Source of the DNA: CAZFNU01 sp964520445
GTDB lineage: Bacteria > Patescibacteriota > Minisyncoccia > UBA6257 > JAKLIH01
Assembly (NCBI GenBank): GCA_964520445.1
Contig: CAZFNU010000011.1
Coordinates: forward strand, 1-17,946
Length of the DNA stretch: 17,946 nt
Reading direction: 5' to 3'
In this document: positions 17,137-17,946 of the stretch, piece by piece
Layout of the letters: the number at the start of each line of letters is the position of its first letter
Position numbering within the stretch: the first letter of the stretch is position 1
The notes under the pieces: generated by a model
Seen by the model: the letters and a program-made list of their open reading frames with translations, nothing else
Told to the model about the DNA's origin: nothing
Database searches by the model: none
Translations under genes and position numbers: made by a program

Positions 17137-17174
17137 GTTTTCTTTACTTTTTATCAGTTTGTTTATATGTCAAG

Positions 17175-17203
17175 ATATTACCATAAATTCAATCTAAAGT
17201 CAA
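17175..17203 (-). promoter_or_regulatory. Extended -10 promoter of rpsO-NYN-pnp
   Basis: On the minus strand TTGACT (17198-17203), a 17-bp spacer and TAATAT (17175-17180) are seen, with TGG directly before the -10 (TGn extension). The start would be near 17168, about 31 nt upstream of the rpsO ATG. It is the best promoter match in the window. Confidence 0.65.
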
Positions 17204-17271
17204 ATTCAGGTAGGAAATACTAGGAATATCAAGATACAACTGATTACTCTCAATTTCATATGGAATAACAA

Positions 17272-17300
17272 AAAAAAGACTTTTCAAACAAGTCTTTTTT
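17272..17300. terminator. Rho-independent terminator after the LamG gene
   Basis: An A-run with GACTT, the loop TTCAAAC, AAGTC and a T-run form a hairpin with A6/T6 flanks. It is positioned to stop the leftward LamG transcript before it reaches the rpsO promoter, and would also stop rightward transcription. Confidence 0.75.
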
Positions 17301-17324
17301 GTTTCAAGCCAAGAAAAAGAAATC

Positions 17325-17354
17325 CCCCAGAGAATAATATATTATTCTCTGGGG
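17325..17354. repeat. Perfect 30-bp palindrome downstream of the LamG gene
   Basis: CCCCAGAGAATAATA (17325-17339) is followed directly by its exact reverse complement (17340-17354), with no spacer. It has no T-run of its own on either side. It lies 29 bp beyond the LamG stop and 24 bp before the terminator. It may be an mRNA 3'-end stabiliser or a protein-binding or recombination site. Confidence 0.8.
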
Positions 17355-17383
17355 TGCATTACCCTTATAAGGTCAATTAATTT

Positions 17384-17946
17384 TTATTGATATCTTCCCC
17401 TTGTTTTATTATATCTAGCCAATACTTCATCCGCACTCAACCCCCTATTATATATTCTTACTTCATCAAGGGAACCATCGGTGAGTATACGAGAGTTTGT
17501 ATTATAGGAACCGATATATTTTATATGACTGCTTGAAGGAAATACTGGAGTACCAGTAAGGTTTAAGGTAGTTCCAAATTGAACTCCGTTTCTGTAAGCT
17601 TTTAATGTTTTATTAGCATAATCACAGACTGTCACTATATGAATATATTGGTTATCTAGACCAGTAAAGAAACCAGAGAATAAAGGATGTGGTGCTTCAA
17701 TTCCGTTAGCATATTGATAATGAAGATCGTTAGTATTAAAACTTCGATACATAAGAAGAAAACCAACCGTAGTGCTAAAACCACTATCGCCAATCATTGC
17801 TTGATGATATGTAGCATTAAACTGGCTCTTCATCCACGCCTCCACCGTAAGTATCCCTGTATTAGGTATAGCAAAGGAAGGGGTTGAGATGTAATCAGCT
17901 CCTACAGCATCTCAGTATAATGTCATCTCACCTGATGTTAAAGAAG
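17384..17946 (-). CDS. LamG/concanavalin A-like surface protein, C-terminal part
   Basis: The C-terminal 187 codons of a protein whose start lies beyond the right edge. The region forms a LamG-type (Laminin_G_3) jelly-roll: LTVEAWMKSQF near the front, HIVTVCDYANKTLKAYRNG in the middle, and the typical closing LDEVRIYNRGLSADEVLARYN. Such domains bind carbohydrates or proteins on secreted or surface proteins, often large adhesins. UGA at 17912-17914 gives LYWDAV. A GTG at 17843-17845 is internal, because the frame continues upstream to the window edge. It ends on TAA and is followed by two hairpins. It is separate from the rpsO operon. Confidence 0.85.

Noticed and set aside
635..17946. UGA as glycine (code 25, known in Absconditabacteria/Gracilibacteria)
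   Set aside because: Family motifs at the UGA sites require Trp (DEAW, TWF, YIW, WDV, GWNWG), and Gly is supplied normally by GGN codons.
635..17946. UGA as selenocysteine
   Set aside because: The UGAs are spread over most genes, often several per gene, at Trp positions, without the redox-family context or following stem-loop needed for Sec.

Overview
The window is AT-rich and almost entirely coding once UGA is read as tryptophan. Under the standard code most genes break at UGA. Under UGA=Trp they close into full-length proteins that end only on TAA or TAG. I count about 28 in-frame UGA codons. Those I can check against family motifs fall at known tryptophan positions: DnaA domain I, the VirB4 Walker B box (DEAW), PrgI (YIW), the NYN fold (WDV), the M23 peptidase (GWNWG) and the KsgA C-terminus. 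TGG is also used, about 17 times. None of the 19 complete genes ends in UGA. The gene set suggests a Patescibacteria/CPR bacterium: a PrgI / TraC-like / VirB4 / VirB6 / T4SS-pilin operon, a LysM-M23 protein, and little or no Shine-Dalgarno signal. That placement is inference. The well-documented UGA recoding in that group is glycine (code 25), so tryptophan is notable.

Left part (1-2973): the classic bacterial origin neighbourhood. A leftward dnaA and a rightward rpmH-rnpA-yidC-jag operon diverge from a 237-bp intergenic region with three DnaA-box-like sites on one face of the helix and an AT-rich stretch, the probable oriC. The dnaA gene encodes only domain I and a short linker, 131 aa, and then stops. 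An unknown membrane-protein frame follows in the same frame.

Middle part (2975-13146, minus strand): an eight-gene type IV secretion-like operon. In transcription order it holds a LysM/M23 peptidoglycan hydrolase, a 1077-aa VirB6/TrbL-like membrane protein with ten UGA codons, an unknown soluble protein, PrgI (three UGA codons), a TraC-like VirB4 N-terminal-domain protein, the VirB4 ATPase, an unknown three-helix membrane protein, and a T4SS pilin fused to an M15-peptidase-like domain. The hydrolase would open the wall, VirB6 and PrgI would form the inner-membrane channel, VirB4 would power it, and the pilin would form the external part. No relaxase, VirD4, VirB8, VirB9 or VirB10 is seen here.

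Right part (13151-17946): overlapping divergent promoters separate the T4SS operon from rsmA/ksgA, whose stop codon forms the loop of a bidirectional terminator shared with convergent pnp. The operon rpsO - NYN-domain protein - pnp has a strong extended -10 promoter and a long bulged hairpin in front of pnp. A LamG-like surface protein, cut by the window edge, ends at two hairpins. No stretch over 300 bases lacks a gene. I saw no tRNA, rRNA, CRISPR array or insertion sequence.
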